A stretch of 64,000 nucleotides of DNA, taken from positions 88,642-152,641 of the forward strand of contig WELB01000234.1 in the NCBI GenBank assembly GCA_009602725.1. The letters are read 5' to 3'. The DNA comes from Spirogloea muscicola. Its lineage: Eukaryota > Streptophyta > Zygnematophyceae > Spirogloeales > Spirogloeaceae. The position numbers and the translations under genes are program-made. Position 1 is the stretch's first letter, and each line of letters opens with the position of its first letter. The notes below the pieces were generated by a model that was not told the origin of the DNA, made no database searches, and saw nothing but the letters and a program-made list of their open reading frames with translations. Of this stretch, positions 1 to 12,200 are shown piece by piece.

Positions 1-3000
1 GTCACTGCAATAGGAGAAGCCCCGAGCATCTCTCCTTCCCCAGCACCTGCCTTCAAATGCCAGCCTTGTTCCTCTGCAATGGCAGCTGACTCGCCTTGGT
101 TCTTTTCAAGCTCAACGACAGGTGTGAGGGTTGGCAGTGTGCTCCTCATTACCTCCTCAGCAAAAGCAAGCCTCCTTTCGTCCTCGTCCATCTCATCCAT
201 AGTGCCAGAGCTCAGTGCACCCTGCGCACCCCGCAAGAGGGCCAAATGGCTGTAAATGATGTGCTCAAAGGGATCACAGAAGGCGAGAGCATAACAGCCA
301 CAAGGACGAGCTCAGCAGCCATGCTCACCACGTAGACCATAAGGGGGGGCTCCCCAGTAAGGGCAGCCAGGCGGAGGTTGAAGATCTCCAGGAAAATGGC
401 GCCCCACCTGGGCTGCACAGGATGCGGGCTGAATGCCCAAGCCAGGGCGCTTTTTTCCCACCGACTGACCTCCTTCCAAGCTCCATCTTGCAGAGTTGCG
501 GCAAGGTAATTACGCAGGCGAGTCTGCATGAGGCTAATCTGGGCGGCAATATCTGCCTTCCCTGCAGCTGGTGTCGGACTCGGCCAACCTTGGCAAGAAA
601 TCTCGTCTCCTACTCTGGGGGACTGCTGATTCCATGCCCATAAGTTCCCCGAGCTGTGGCTGCTAGTCGAGGCATCAAAGAGAGGAAGCCTAAGGGCCTG
701 GATAGTTCTCAAGATAGAGTCCAACATCGCGACACTGCTCCAGCCAACGGGCGGCAAGGTGGATCGCGCCCACAAGTGGAAGGGGCTGGGCTCAAGGTTC
801 CTAATTTCTGGCGGAGGCCACCCTGGAGGCGCCATACGCCCCGTAGTGGCGACCTGATACAGCACCAAAAGCTAGCACGATAAGAGTGCGCCGTATGTCA
901 ACCAGCGTCAATAAGAGGAGGCAGATGGCAGGGACATAGGCAGTATGTGGAACCATACGAGGCTTCACTGATCCTCTGGAGAGAAGGGCCTTGGCATTGA
1001 TGCTGGTTGTGTACCTTGTCTGCTGCCTTTGCCAGAGCCCGGTTGAAAATGGCAATGCACCTTTCCGGGGTGACCTTGCTTGGATCCATGGCCAGAAGAA
1101 GCTTACAATGAGGCTCCAAAAGCTCCTGCACAAGCAGCTGTGCATGTACCTGTCGCAGTGCCGGCTGATGTGGTGCATTGTCGGCCATCCATATCAACCC
1201 GTGTCGCAAAGGTGCTTCGGCCAGGTAACCAGCCTCCTGCCCCCTCGCCTCCTGCAAGGCCTGTGGCATGGGCAAGTGACTTCGTGTACGTGTCTCCTTC
1301 CAAGTCGAGAGTGAAGGCACTATTACGCACCGCCCTGCAGTAAGGGACAACATTGGCTAACAGAGGAGTCCACCTCCGAGCTTTAATACGCACCTGCATC
1401 GGCGCAGCGGCGTTCAACAGAGGCGCCCTCTGAACGCGGCCCTGCATGGCGTGCCTGCTGCCAGCGGAGGCATCGTCGTTGGTCGCTGACCACCCCTGCC
1501 CGACCTCTTGTTCCGTTACCACAGTGATTCTCCAGCATGACACTCGACCTCGGTCCAGGCTGGCCAAGCCCAGCCCTTGCGCAAGATTGTGCTCGCCTTC
1601 GCTTGGGGCTCTGCGGCATAGCACCAGGAGGGGCACTTGCGACCTGGGGAGCAGGCAATTGACCATGGCCTGCAACCGTCGTCTCTCAAGTGCCAGCGGG
1701 CTGTCCTCGGCCACAAGGAAGATGAGGCCCGACACACCCTTTGCTGGCTGAGGAGACGCCACTGCCGTCTTGGTGAAACTCACATCCTCCCCAATGAACC
1801 ATAGGTGCTCACCCTGTCCACGCATGGCTGCACTTGTGCGCTCCTCGCCCGTCTCTGTGACCTCTGCAAGATAATTTATATTTGCTCTGCGCTGCTCATG
1901 AGACTGGCAGCCTCCTTCTTGACTCAACTTGGCCCACAACCACCTTGAAGGCAAGGACCTTCTACTTTGCTCGCCCTGCAAGTTGCAACAGCTTACTCAG
2001 TGCCTGGCTTGTGCGTGCTACAGCATTCAACTTCAAGTGCAGCTTGGAGAACAGCTGTAGCCGAGATTTGCAAGGTTACAAACAGTGCATGAGCTCGAAT
2101 CAATGCAGAGGCAGGGCTTCACGAACTTTGCTGCCAAGTGACGGAGAATCGTGCAAGCGGGAGGCCACAAGAAGCTTCCACACAAGGACCGGAGTTGCCG
2201 AGCTCTGTCGCCTAAAGCTCGTCAAAACAAGCGTCGGTACGTGAAGTGGCGACCAGAGGCTCTCCTCCTTGGCAGTTTGGACCTCCCAGATCGCCCTGAC
2301 ATCATCCGCCATCCTCGCTGCATGCTTCTCCACTTTGGCATGTGACTGTGATTTGACATAAGCAAGCATTTGTTAAGGACAGTGCAAACACCTCGTGCAC
2401 AAGCTGGGAGGACATATATTGAAATCCATCAATACCTGATCTGCAGAACGGAATGGTGCATTGATTGAGCACGCTTCCAGCGCTGCCTGAGCACGCTCAC
2501 GCCTTTGTTTAAATTCAGCTGTGCGATTTCTCCAGCGCCTGCAATCAGCGCTCAGTTTCTCAATCAGGCAGAGCACATTGCATGATGGTGAGGCAGGACC
2601 AAAGTAAACTTGCTACAATGACATTCTGTGACACAGGCAAATCTCAAATTCAATCATCCTGCCTGACCTGAAATGAAGATGCTGTAAGCCTTTCTCAAAC
2701 TCGGCTTTCTGCTGCGCAAGCTTCTTTATTAACGCCACTCTCTTGGCTTCTGCCTGGGCCATCTGCTCCTGCTTGAGTCGCAACTCCTCCTCCCTCCTCT
2801 TCTTACGCTCTTGCTCTTCCTCGGCCTCCTGCTCCGATTTCCTCTGCCTTTCCTCTTGTTCCCTCTGTGCTCTTTGAGCTCGCACAAATCTCTCTCTTTC
2901 CCTTTCGTCCTCCTCTCTCCGTCTCTGCTCTGCTTTACGTTGTAAGGCTGCAGATTGGGCCTCGTGCTGCTGCTGTTTTGCTCTCCTTTGTTCTTCCTCC

Positions 3001-6000
3001 GCTCGCTGCACAATACACTTTGCCTATGTCAAAGCACATCTATAGATATAACCATAGCTCCAGTGATGCTCACAAGCAACTAGGATGCCCATAGAGCAAG
3101 ATTTGTGCATGCCTACAAACGTCAGTTGCCGAAACTCAAGCTGGTTAATGGCAGAATTCTACTTTCTCACCTCGCTCTTATCCTGGAACTCTGCTACGAA
3201 AGCGAGGTTTACTGATGAAGCCGCTGGTGGAATTGGTGTTGGCACAACTTGAGGAACTTGACCAAGTAAATAAGGACCCAGAACAAAGCCGCCTGCTTGG
3301 CCTTGTGTAGCGGGAAGCCAATCAGTGGTGGCAGTCGTCTGAAAGGGCTCCTTCATATGCTCTGCTGTACTGCAAGTGGACCGACCAGGCCCAGCTCGGT
3401 CCAAAGCGGCTACTGCTACTGTCGCATCCCTAGCCAGGGATGTTATTCCTGGCATTACCCCTGCTTTTTCTGCAAGTGGTGAACACATACACAGTCGAGA
3501 AATGAGGTCCTGCAGCAACGACTGCATATGATGGTCATCAACAACGTGTGTGGTCGCAGTTGACATTGAGCCTTGCATTGGCAGATTCCAAGCTAAAGAC
3601 ATTGGTGTAGCGTACCATGAGACAGCACATCCTGCACCACCATGGACGCCCGTTTGCCCTTCACCAGGTGCGATTGTGATGTGACGAAGTCGAGGTCCTT
3701 AATCTGCAGTTGGCCTGACTTCATCATCTGCACCTCCGCCTCTCCTGGAGCAGGCTGCGCAGCCTCCAACCCATGAAATGCGAGCAAGCTTCCAATGTCC
3801 TCGTTCTGCCCGGTACAGTCAAAACGCCATCGCGTCAACAAAGTGGACGACTTCAAGTAGGCCTACAATGCTGTTGTGGCTCAAGAGGTTTCAGCAGACT
3901 AAATAGGGTGCTCAGCATTGTGGAAGCATACCTCCATGGCAAGCCATTGCACGATTGTAGACATGGATATTCCTTGCATCTTTTGCAGGCTGCTGTGCAC
4001 GGCTGCCAGTGCATGTGTCCTCATCTGAAAGCGCCAAAAGGAGATCAATCAAAATTTGGACAATGCAATGGATGAGGCCAGCAGATTGGCTGAATGCACT
4101 TTACTTCAACATCTCCAAAGCTCTGATGTGCACTAGGCTGAGAGTTAAATAGAGACCTTGGCAAAGTGCGCATGCATTAAGCACGCTTGCAGGTAGGTTG
4201 CCTGGCGAGCCAATCGAAAGAAGGCCACGAAATTGCTGAGCCTCAAAGCTCTGATATCAACCACGCAGTATACGTCAGCAAAGACAGCCAAAATCATCAA
4301 CCTCATCAATTCCTCGCTGTGATAGGCACATCATACACCCTGCTTACTTGATGGGGAAGAAATGGGTGTTTTCATTCACGTGCTTGCTTTGTAATCAACA
4401 GCAGGCACCCTTCCAGTTTGCGTGCATACAATTTGAACGACTTTTTGGAGGGGGGTATATTGACTGTACCGGGCAACTTCTCGAGCAAAGCGCACTTCAG
4501 GTGAATTGCGCATCTCAGGCGTCATCCGCGAAAGCTCGAGCGACAATTCAGCTGGCTCCACCTGCAGACTCGCCGGCAATTGTATAATCATCCCCGGGCT
4601 TGCTTTGAGATGGTACAGTAATTCCAGCTCGACAACAACAACCTTGCTTCTGGACAGGTAGCTGCGCCACCTTGAAGCCAGGGTGGCGGTCCACCTTGAG
4701 CAGTGCATAGTAGCCCCGGAATTCAGCTTCGCTGGCAACGTCCTCGCCCCGCTTGTGGTAGTCATCATACATCTCAAAGAGGTCCACTGACGCCTTGTTC
4801 ATCTGCTCTGTGTTCAGGTGGGCGTCAAAGCCCTCCACAAAGCCCTCGCCCTTTGGGAATTCGCAGAGCTCGTGCATAGCCAGGATATGGAAGCGTATCT
4901 GCTTGGACGAGCATGACACAGTCACGAGGTACTCGTTGGAGGAGATAATGCCAGGACTAGGGTGCCTGGTCGTGTAAAGCCTTAAGATTTCCGGAGCTTG
5001 CCCTCGCCCCGACAGCATCTTCCTTACTGGTCGACAAAGTCCCCATATATGGGTATCAAAGGAGGCAATCTTGTGCAACGAGCGCAAGGCCAGCAGCTTC
5101 GTAGTACGTGTGCCCTCGCACCCACAGCAGGTCTCCAGAGGAGATGGCTCTAATGTGCCACGGGGCAGCAGAGGTAGCTGCAGCAGGAGCCTTGCCGCTC
5201 ACCATCTGCTCGTGCATCATCATGGCCTCGTTGTTGAAGAGGTGCTGCATGCGGAGGTCCATGCGAACGGCACGCATGCGGTCCCAGAGGAAGCTGTGCA
5301 AGGGGAGGAGCTCCGCCTCAGGCGCGTATGGCCGATCCAGGAGGCTGAGCAGGTGTTCCATCGTGTCGTGCAGCACGGGCATCGGGCGGATCAGCACCTC
5401 CTCCCGCAGTGCTGTCCGAGTGTACTGTTGAAGCAACGTGCGACCTCACAACCTCCCGTCAGATGATCAGGCTCGGCACTGATAGGGTGGAGTGCAAGCA
5501 CCTCTGGTGACAATTTGCTTGGCTGGTGGATCAGACCCCAAGGATCACCTTCTTGACGGCGAGGTCGGCAGAGGTCCGCTTTCTGTCGCCATCTACGCGC
5601 TCGTAACGATCCAGGTCGCCTTTGCGCTCGCGCTCTTCCCTCTCCTGCTCTGTGGAGGAGCACATGCAGCAATTCGCCTCCATAAGAATGGGCACTGAAA
5701 GGGCACCGCTTTCACCATCACACACCAAGCAGGTCATTTGCTTCTGCAACTATTGCTTACATACTGCCTGCAAGGAGCTAAGAAGATGCTGATACCCTAA
5801 TCCTCGCCCGCTGGAAGCTTGCGAGGCCATAGCTCATGGGCCTTGCTCAGCAGCACGGGCTGAGGCGTTCCCATGAGGGGTCGACCCTAGGCAGCGAGCG
5901 AGTGGCGCCAAGACACGCCAGGCCGACGCTCACGAGGACACATGTCCGGGCAGGTTCCCTGGATGGCCTCCACGCTGCGGTAGTCGCTGTCGTCGCCGTC

Positions 6001-6315
6001 CACCATTGCGTTGCCGCCAGCATCAGGCGGGGCACGCTCGTACACCGGAGAGGGCTCGCGCTCCCCCGCTGCGGGCGGGACTTCCGCCAGCTCGGCGGCA
6101 CCAAAGCGCTGCAGCCGGAGCTGCCGGAGGGCGTCCTCCTTGCTGCACAGCGTAGCATGACAGCTCCTGCAGGTGAGCGCGCCGTGTGCGCTGACCGTGT
6201 ACAAGCCGCAGCAAGGGCTGCAGCCGCGATACATCGAGCTGGAAGAGGTGGCGGCGGGCGCGGGCGCGGGCGCAGGCGCACACCGGACGTCGTCTGCGGC
6301 GCGTTGTCCGGCCAT
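1..6315 (-). CDS. SAC3: SAC3/GANP-family nuclear mRNA export factor (3' end outside window)
   Basis: Scaffold of a TREX-2-like complex that links transcription to mRNA export at the nuclear pore. Reading down the minus strand, exons with matching splice phases are 6315-5934, 5649-5549, 5424-5203, 4898-4671, 4561-4470, 4250-4157, 4024-3932, 3805-3616, 3592-3171 and 3005-2668. They encode the family signatures in order: GTCPDMCP, DLDRYERVDGDR, FLWDRMRAVRMDLR, FHILAMHELCEF, EGFDAHLNTEQMN, EFRGYYALLK, NFVAFFRLARQATYLQAC and RTHALAAVHSSLQ. A long charged coiled coil follows (2668-3005). Then comes a C-terminal region resembling the MCM3AP part of GANP, around 1980-1400 (VSGLIFLVAED, VPLLVLCRR). 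Coding still appears open at 200-1, so the end lies beyond the window. The N-terminus has a CxxC...CxxC cluster (near 6228-6150) not typical of SAC3. The start may be 6315 or the inner Met at 6234. Exons below 2600 are only approximate. Confidence 0.93.
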
Positions 6316-6400
6316 GCCCCACGCCGTAGCGCCGCCGCCTGGTCCGGAAGGCCGGCCGCGGCCGCCACCCGCTTCCGCGCGAGCGGNCGCGCCGCCGTGG
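6234..6400. promoter_or_regulatory. Compact divergent promoter region between SAC3 and prohibitin
   Basis: The SAC3 start (6315, or 6234 if the inner Met is used) and the prohibitin exon 1 (coding by 6388) face away from each other with under 160 bases between them. The stretch is extremely GC-rich and has no evident TATA box. If SAC3 starts at 6315 the two 5' ends nearly abut. A shared bidirectional promoter is inferred from geometry only. Confidence 0.45.
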
Positions 6401-8546
6401 CGCTCGGCCTCGGCGGCTCGCTGCTCAACGCCTCCCTCTACACCGGTAAGCTCAGGGCTTAAGGCTTCGGGGGTCAGGGTTCAACCCCTAAGCCCCTCAC
6501 CGCTCTGCCCTCCGAGTCCTCCAGCGCTAAGTCGGCGCTGGAGGAGCTGACAGCGGCGTCGGGCGCAGTATATTCTACCTGTTCACCTCTGTCGGTTTGG
6601 GGTACGGTACATATTCACGAATTTCTATTTAGAAGTGAGAATGCTAGGAGACACCAAGTCAGTCATATAAGCTCTGTATAAGTGGTCAATTAAGCTTTGC
6701 GGCGGCCGCAGTGGACGGCGGGCACGAGGCGGTGATCTTCGACCGGCTGCGCGGCGTGCTGGACCAGACGACGGGCGAGGGGACGCACTTCATCGTCCCC
6801 GTGCTGCAGAAACCCTTCATCTTCGACGTCCGCACGCGCCCGCGGTCCATCACCTCCGTCACCGGCACCAAGGGTGCGCCCAAAACCCAAACCCCCGGCA
6901 GCCCGCCGGCCCCGCCTGATAAGACCTCAGGACTTTACAGCTGGGGTCCAGGGCTCGACTCCCGCAAGCCTTCTTTTATCTGTCTGTCGTTCTCTCTGGA
7001 TTCTCTGGAGAGCTTACGGCTCTTGGTGGGCTCTCGCTCCGCGTGTGGCCTTGGCGGCCGCTGACGAGCCGGTGCTAAAGCCCGTTGGTGCCATGTGCTG
7101 CGGCGTCGTTGTCCGCCGGCAGACCTGCAGATGGTGAACCTGACGCTGCGCGTGCTGTCCAAGCCCAACAAGGAGGCGCTGCCCACCATCTTCCGCAACC
7201 TCGGCCTCGACTACGACGAGCGCGTGCTGCCGTCCATCGGAAACGAGGTCCTCAAGTCCGTCGTGGTGAGTCTCCTCTTCCCTCGTTGCCGCTGCTCCCG
7301 TGTCCCCCGCTTAGGCCGGCCCGCAAGCCCTCGTGCACTGCGCCGCTGCTGCCTGATGGGCGCTGCGAGATAATAAGCTCCTGAGCATTCGCCTCCACCC
7401 CTGCTGTCACAGGCCCAGTTCAATGCCGACCAGCTCCTCACCGAGCGGCCATTCGTGAGGCCTCCCTCTGCCATCTGCGGTGGCTGTTGCTGTGGGATGC
7501 TCTTTAGCAGCAGTGTGCTTGTTGAGCTGGCAAGGAAGGACGCGGGCCATGCACTTTAGGCCCTAGGTCTGGAGCATTGCTGCTAGGGTTTGGCTTCTTG
7601 ATTCCAAGGATGCGGATTTTGTCTTGGCGTTGGGCGGAAGGTGACAAGAGTCGCAGGGTGGCCTGCCATCGTCTTGGCAGCTCGGAGCTCTAAGTTGTTG
7701 TTATCTGGCCTCGCATCCATTCTTGAAATCTAGGTGTCGAAGCTGGTCAGGGAGGGTCTCATGAAACGCGCGGAGGACTTCAACATCCGGCTCGTTGACG
7801 TGGCCATTGTGAGCGATTGTGATCAGTCTCGTGAATGGGCTGTCACGATTGATGTGTAGGGGTTTACTTTCTGAGTTTGGACTGACTGCTGCAGGGCTCG
7901 TGCCACACTGATTGATGCAGACCCACTTGTCTTATGGAGCGGAGTTCTCCAAGGCGGTTGAGGCGAAGCAAGTTGGTAAGCCCTCTTGCACTCATGCAAG
8001 CTGCCCGCCTGTCTCAGCATAGTGTTGTCTCAGCAATCGAAGCTGGCAGACCAACTCATTGCCCAATTTTCTGGCAGTAGAGACTCGAATGGCAATGAGG
8101 TCGAAGTGCTGCTCGCCTGACTATTATTGTGGGCCGGCTGCAACAACAGCCCAGCAGGAGGCGGAACGGTCGCGCTTTGTGGTGATGAAGGCGGAGCAGG
8201 AGCGGCGGGCGGCCGTCATCCGTGCAGAGGGCGAGAGCGAGGCTGCCAAGCTGGTACTGGCAGCTGCGCCACCTCCCCATCTGCTTTTTAATGGCAGCTC
8301 GATTCTTGCTGGACATGCACCGAGCACCATGGTGATTGATTTGAGACATGACTTTGTGGCTGGCATCCTTTGCTGGCTCAGATCTCAGAGGCCACTGCTT
8401 CAGTTGGGAACGCACTTATTGAGCTGCGGCGCATTGAGGCTGCACGGGAGATTGCGGGCACTCTGTCCAAGAGCCGCAACGTCGTCTACCTGCCGTCAGG
8501 CAACAACATGCTCCTTGGACTCAACCCCAACCTCGGAGCCAGTTAG
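6388..8546 (+). CDS. PHB1: Prohibitin, type I (PHB1-like), mitochondrial inner membrane scaffold
   Basis: Subunit of the ring-shaped prohibitin complex of the mitochondrial inner membrane, which acts as scaffold and chaperone. Eight exons join in frame: to 6445, 6712-6873, 7123-7265, 7413-7454, 7734-7808, 7921-7975, 8150-8253 and 8382-8546. They read [93 protein letters not shown] and a final exon ending LNPNLGAS-stop. This covers the SPFH/PHB domain and C-terminal coiled coil with no gap. TERPF and the VDGGH motif place it in type I rather than type II. The start codon is not resolved: an N at 6387 lies in exon 1, the frame after it has no nearby upstream ATG, and the ATG at 6314 is in another frame. 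Treat as 5' incomplete. It is head-to-head with SAC3. Confidence 0.95.
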
Positions 8547-9254
8547 GCTGGCACCAGACTCATTCAGACTTGTGACGGGCGCCAGTAAGCTCCATGCTCT
8601 GGCATCAACTGCACTATTCAAAGCACTGGACTCTTTCAACATGGCTGACATAGCATGGTGTGGGTGAGTGCTTTGAAAGACACACATAGAGTCTGGCCGC
8701 CAGCTGGCACGCTGTGAATATGTGTTCCAGGTCAGAAAGGCCACCCACGATATGTAACAAAGGACAGCTGCAAGAGGGCACTGCCCAGAGAAACCAGAGC
8801 GACCGCATGGCTGCCGCTGGGTTGTGCGGGGCACGCACAGGCAGGGCCTGCACTTTGCAGGCTGAGTGTTTACTGTGAAGAAGCTTTTGGCTGCCAGCAT
8901 CAATTAGGAGGAGGGCTTGTAAGATCTTCCAGACCGAAAAAGACTTCTGCAGAGCAAGGGGGAGCAAATTGTCCAGCGGCACATCAACGAACAGCATCAC
9001 TGAAGGGGCAATAATTTACAATCCAGCTTTGGTGAGTCAGCACTAGCTGCAGATATGACATAAATATACCGCTGTGTCAGATCAGGACAGCACTTCAGGG
9101 CTGTGATCAAAGGGGAGAAGAAGTAAGGTCGTGCTCAGATCAAAGTACTGGGGAAGAATTGGCTTCCCAAGGGCTTCGGACAGAGAGCCGCGGAGGAGAT
9201 GGCAAAAGCCCGACGCTGAGCTGCACAGCTGCGCGTGTCTTTGGGAATTCAGAA
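8547..9254. other. Convergent intergenic / 3' UTR region
   Basis: Lies between the prohibitin stop and the last open codon of the minus-strand VAL-type gene. It probably holds both 3' UTRs. Short open frames on both strands show no recognisable motif and no splice links to either neighbour that I could establish. Confidence 0.5.
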
Positions 9255-12200
9255 TTAGGGGGCTCCGCCATACGGCATCTTGCGCGCCGCTTGTAACAGT
9301 GAGGGCGTTGGAGCGTGGCATCTCTCACAAATCTGCATCTCAATTGCACCACGATGTGAGAACATACTCAAGGGGCCAGGGCTGAGCACAGAGCTGAAGT
9401 GCAAAGTCGTGAGAGAAACGAGCAACACTTTTGCAAATACCTTAGCTGCCAAGGTGATTGGGTGTCGGCACGTCAAGCAGGTCTGCTTGCTCCTGCCATG
9501 GCCTACCACCTTCTGCACTGGGGGCGCCCTCGAATATGCATCCTGGCGTAACTGCTCCTTGAGTTGTTGTTGTTCCTTTGCTTGCTCCTCAGCTCTCCCT
9601 GCCTCCTCCTCATCACTGTCGCGGCCTGGTGAGCGGTTCAGCTCAATGTCCATCCTCCTTCCGTGTGCCCTCCCTTTCTCCACGCGCCGCGCTCTGTCCG
9701 GCTCCGACCGAAGACCGTGTGTGGCGCCTGCACCAGCTGCTTGGACGGCTGGCTGGTCATCCGACCGAGAAGCTGGTGGAGCAGGTGGCACAGAGGGAGG
9801 GACGGCAGCTTCACGAGGCTGGGTGCCGCTTGGTGGAGTGGCTTGATTGCTGGCCGAGGCGTGGGACTGAGGGGGGAGGACCGCCAGGCTTGAGAGGCCC
9901 ATGTGATGGAGGTAGCGATGCAGCGGCGCGCTGGCGTCTAGCACTCTCTGGAGGAGGCCGCCGCCGGCTGGCGCGCCGACGATGGCCCCTGGGCCCGTCC
10001 CTCCGCCCCCGACCCTGGTGCCGGCCACCCTGGCGCCACCGACCGCCGTGGCAGGCGCCGCACGGTTGTGCAGCCTGGGCGAGTCGCCCGGCAGGGGAGA
10101 GCGCGAGGCTGCAAGGGCCGGCCCCGGCACCATGACTCCGGAGGAGCGCGCCGACACAGCCGCTCGGCGATCGCGCCGACGCCGCTTGCGAGCTTCCGCG
10201 TCCATCTCAACATCCTGCCCTGTCAACAGGGCCTTCCGCTTGACGAGCTTGACAGGCTCGAGTAAGCTGGGCTCGGGTCGCCGTAGACGGCGGCTTTTGA
10301 GCGTCCGGAAGCGCCGTCGGACCATAGCGCACACCTGGCACTGGCAACTTGGAGCATGCCGTGGGCCCCGACCAGAGGGCGCCTGAAGGCAGACAATGCA
10401 GGTGCAACCGTTGCGGTGCCTCGGATGCCGCGTCGTCAGCACCGGCTGCGCAGCACCACCTGTGCCATCCTCCTTGGAGATGTTTTCCCAGGAGGGCTGC
10501 TGGTCCAGCGAGAAGGCGTCTGCTTGACTCAGTGGGACCAAATGTGCTGCAGCCGTGTGGCTGCCATCTTGGCCCCCTTGAGCACAGGCTGTGCAAGGGC
10601 AATCATGCTCATGGCCATCCACTCGCACTGTCTCCATAATATCATCCTCGGTGCCGCCTTCAGTGTTCGGCTTGATTGAAGTGCTCACATTGATGGTCCT
10701 ACTCCTCCCATCGGGAGGGCTTGCATTGGCTGGAGGCTCCATGCTGTTAGCGTTGGCTGCACTGCTCGGATTGCCGCTTGGAGGACTCACATGAGACGGG
10801 CTTGGCGTTGCTCTTAGAACATCATCTGGGCTGTGTACCTCAGGACTATGCTCTTCCTGGCGTCTTTCCTCCTCTTCCTCCTCTGGCTCCATTGCCAGGC
10901 TGGCCAGAGCTGCGAGGCGCGACGTATCTTCCACATCCTCGCCCTTCTCTTCCTCTTGAAATCTTTGACATTGTGTGCCCTCTGCATCCTCCGTCTGCTC
11001 GGAATCTGTTGCAAATGCAGACAAGGCGGCAGCAATCAAGAAGGTGATGGGACGCCCCGCCAACAGATACGCTTGTCTTACACAGAGGAAGTAATTTGGA
11101 ACTGGCAGAAAGCAAGCATTGAAAGATGCAAGTGTAATGCACAGATAACTTAGCATAAGCTGTCAACTATCCGAACGACACCTCTCAGAGAAGGGACAAT
11201 ATGATACATGAGAAGCAATCTTCTGAAACTGAGGGAAGGTGACACAACATCAAGACAACAATGCATACCATCGCTGACAGTAAGTCCCAAGAGGCGATCA
11301 ATTTCTGCATCACTCATCTCTTGAGCCACCCTGCATGATGCCCTGCAAATTTGGATGTGAAGGCCAGTGGTTAGCGGTCGATCTCTTTATTCTTGCACAG
11401 GCAACACTTTCCATGGAGGTCTGAAGGGAGGACAGCGTGGCCTATAAGCTGATAAGTTGATAAAAAGGGCACCTGCTCGGATCCCAAGTGTTTGCAGCGC
11501 AGGTCCAGTGCTTTGGAACCTTTGCAGCCCGAGGCACACGGCGCCAGCTGCCACAGTCGTCACATTGTGCCCATTGATCCTGACCCCTGATATGATGCGA
11601 CCGATCTTTCAATTAGTGCAACCTATTGGTTGATGTGCAAGACCGAAAACGTCTCCAGATGTACGCCATGACCATTACACAGGTGTACGAGGAAGGACAG
11701 GATCATTCTTACAGGAAGGAACTATGTCAATCTTGGACAAGCTATTCTACGTAGCTGCCAGGCCAGTTTCCAATCGCTTAAGCATGAAACACGACATTGA
11801 GAGATGATATTGGCTTTGTTATGGTCGCCTAAGAAGCACACACTTGGTTTGACTGACATAACGATGATCTGTTGGGATGAGCTCCGGAGGTTCCTGCAGG
11901 GCGGGGGTGCACATACAGCAGCTCTATCACATTTTGTGCACTCTCAAGCTTAATCGTCCACGTCGACAAGAAGCTACCACTAATCCTTCTGTGAGCTGCA
12001 ATAACACCTGCTAGCACCTCTGCCATAACTCCGCACTTTGCATATATACATGCAATGGACTTGATTGTGCACATACCGCGACCTGGACGCATTGGCAGGC
12101 CTCACTATATGAGCCCACCCTAAACAATGATTTGATGAGGGCAGTAGTACAAACAAGTTGCACAAGAGACTGAGGCGTCTCCAACATACCTCGAACTCTT

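Noticed and set aside
5836-6462. 208-residue plus-strand frame
   Set aside because: Mostly the shadow of SAC3 exon 1 in GC-rich sequence. Only its last 19 or so codons (the prohibitin exon 1 end) are real.
6930-6965. tRNA T-arm-like GGGCTCGACTCCC in a prohibitin intron
   Set aside because: No matching acceptor, D or anticodon stems could be found around it. The same applies to similar motifs near 6475 and 26935.
9578-10386. Plus-strand frames over 9.5-10.4 kb
   Set aside because: Antisense shadows of the VAL last exon, which has the conserved CTCIVC block on the minus strand.
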